Shown: positions 63,631-64,000 of the stretch, piece after piece
How positions within the stretch are numbered: the stretch's first letter is position 1
How the letters are laid out: the number at the start of each line of letters is the position of its first letter
Assembly (NCBI RefSeq): GCF_040183065.1
Contig: NC_091119.1
Coordinates: 194,161,543 to 194,225,542, forward strand
DNA: 64,000 nucleotides
Direction of reading: 5' to 3'
Source of the DNA: Periplaneta americana
Taxonomy: Eukaryota; Arthropoda; Insecta; Blattodea; Blattidae
The notes under the pieces: model-generated
The model's input: only the letters and a program-made list of their open reading frames with translations
Databases searched by the model: none
What the model was told of the DNA's origin: nothing
Translations under genes and position numbers: made by a program

Positions 63631-64000
63631 TTACTTACTTACTTACTTACTTACTGGCTTTTAAGGAACCGGAGGTTCATTGCCGCCCTCACATAAGCCC
63701 GCCATTGGTCCCTATCCTGAGCAAGATTAATCCATTCTCTATCATCATATCCCACCTCCCTCAAATCCATTTTAATATTATCCTCCCATCTACGTCTCGG
63801 CCTCCCTAAAGGTCTTTTTCCCTCCGGTCTCCCAACTAACACTCTATATGCATTTCTGGATTCGCCCATACGTGCTACATGCCCTGCCCATCTCAAACGT
63901 CTGGATTTTATGTTCCTAATTATGCCAGGTGAAGAATACAATGCGTGCAGTTCTGCGTTGTGTAACTTTCTCCATTCTCCTGTAACTTCATCCCTCTTAG
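63591..64000 (-). mobile_element. RTE-like LINE 3' end running off the window, with ATT and CTTA repeats
   Basis: The - strand reads LHALYSSPGIIRNIKSRRLR, WAGHVARMGESRNAYRVLVG and RPEGKRPLGRPRRRWEDNIK, then LREVGYDDREWINLAQDRDQ and WRAYVRAAMNLRFLKSQ, with a (TAAG)n tail and (ATT)n next to it at 63591-63655. Better preserved than the copy at 54490. The RT part would lie beyond 64000. Confidence 0.88.

Overview
This is a window of animal nuclear DNA. It is AT-rich, has large introns, and is saturated with old and young transposable elements. The mix of Tc1/mariner, hAT, piggyBac-like, Harbinger-like and Helitron elements, RTE/I-like/R2-like non-LTR retrotransposons and tRNA-derived SINEs fits an arthropod. 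My best guess is a large-genome insect such as a cockroach or termite. That guess rests on familiarity with the repeat families, not on a search.

Two host genes can be supported, both on the + strand. The first is the 3' third of an axonemal dynein heavy chain gene of the DNAH10 type. Ten exons (13-214, 4180-4322, 8344-8505, 13662-13833, 16326-16457, 24450-24661, 30270-30437, 38419-38598, 39024-39170, 44752-44898) join in phase to 554 codons plus a stop, with no internal stop or frameshift. They encode the D6/AAA6 region, its lid and the dynein C-terminal domain. Nine introns separate them, and one uses a GC-AG splice pair. The second is the first coding exon (52226-52500) of a secreted or membrane receptor with a periplasmic-binding-like ligand domain, most like a natriuretic-peptide-type receptor guanylate cyclase. 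Its intron runs to the end of the window. A near-perfect RFX X-box lies about 130 bp upstream of its start codon.

The dynein introns carry almost everything else. Intron 1 (215-4179) holds MITEs, an R2-like fragment and a 152-bp mini-LINE. Intron 2 (4323-8343) holds two mariners and a hAT element with a LINE inside it. Intron 3 (8506-13661) holds a piggyBac-like element, a TA-flanked MITE, a SINE inside a mariner, and a tRNA-like foldback. Intron 4 (13834-16325) holds a second tRNA-like foldback and a 755-bp palindrome. Intron 5 (16458-24449) holds internally deleted LINEs, a second hAT copy, an R2-like element and an AT-rich tract. Intron 6 (24662-30269) holds nested LINEs, SINEs and a pair of X-box/CRE-like motifs. 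Intron 7 (30438-38418) holds a 1.5-kb 23-bp satellite and a 4.35-kb GGT/GCT array. Intron 8 is short and plain. Intron 9 (39171-44751) holds a four-deep transposon nest, then a 48-bp higher-order array between 235-bp inverted repeats.

From 44899 to 52225 lie intergenic MITEs, SINEs and LINE remnants. From 52501 to 64000 lies the receptor gene's first intron. It holds a LINE split by a Harbinger-like MITE, an RTE-like LINE, a 2.2-kb Helitron, a mariner with clear ends, a 91-bp minisatellite and several MITEs.

The overall theme is an axonemal dynein gene whose coding sequence is intact although its introns are loaded with satellites and mobile elements. This recalls the satellite-filled introns of Drosophila Y-linked dynein genes. 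I saw no CRISPR array, operon or defence system. All of the very long open frames in the window are products of repeat arrays.
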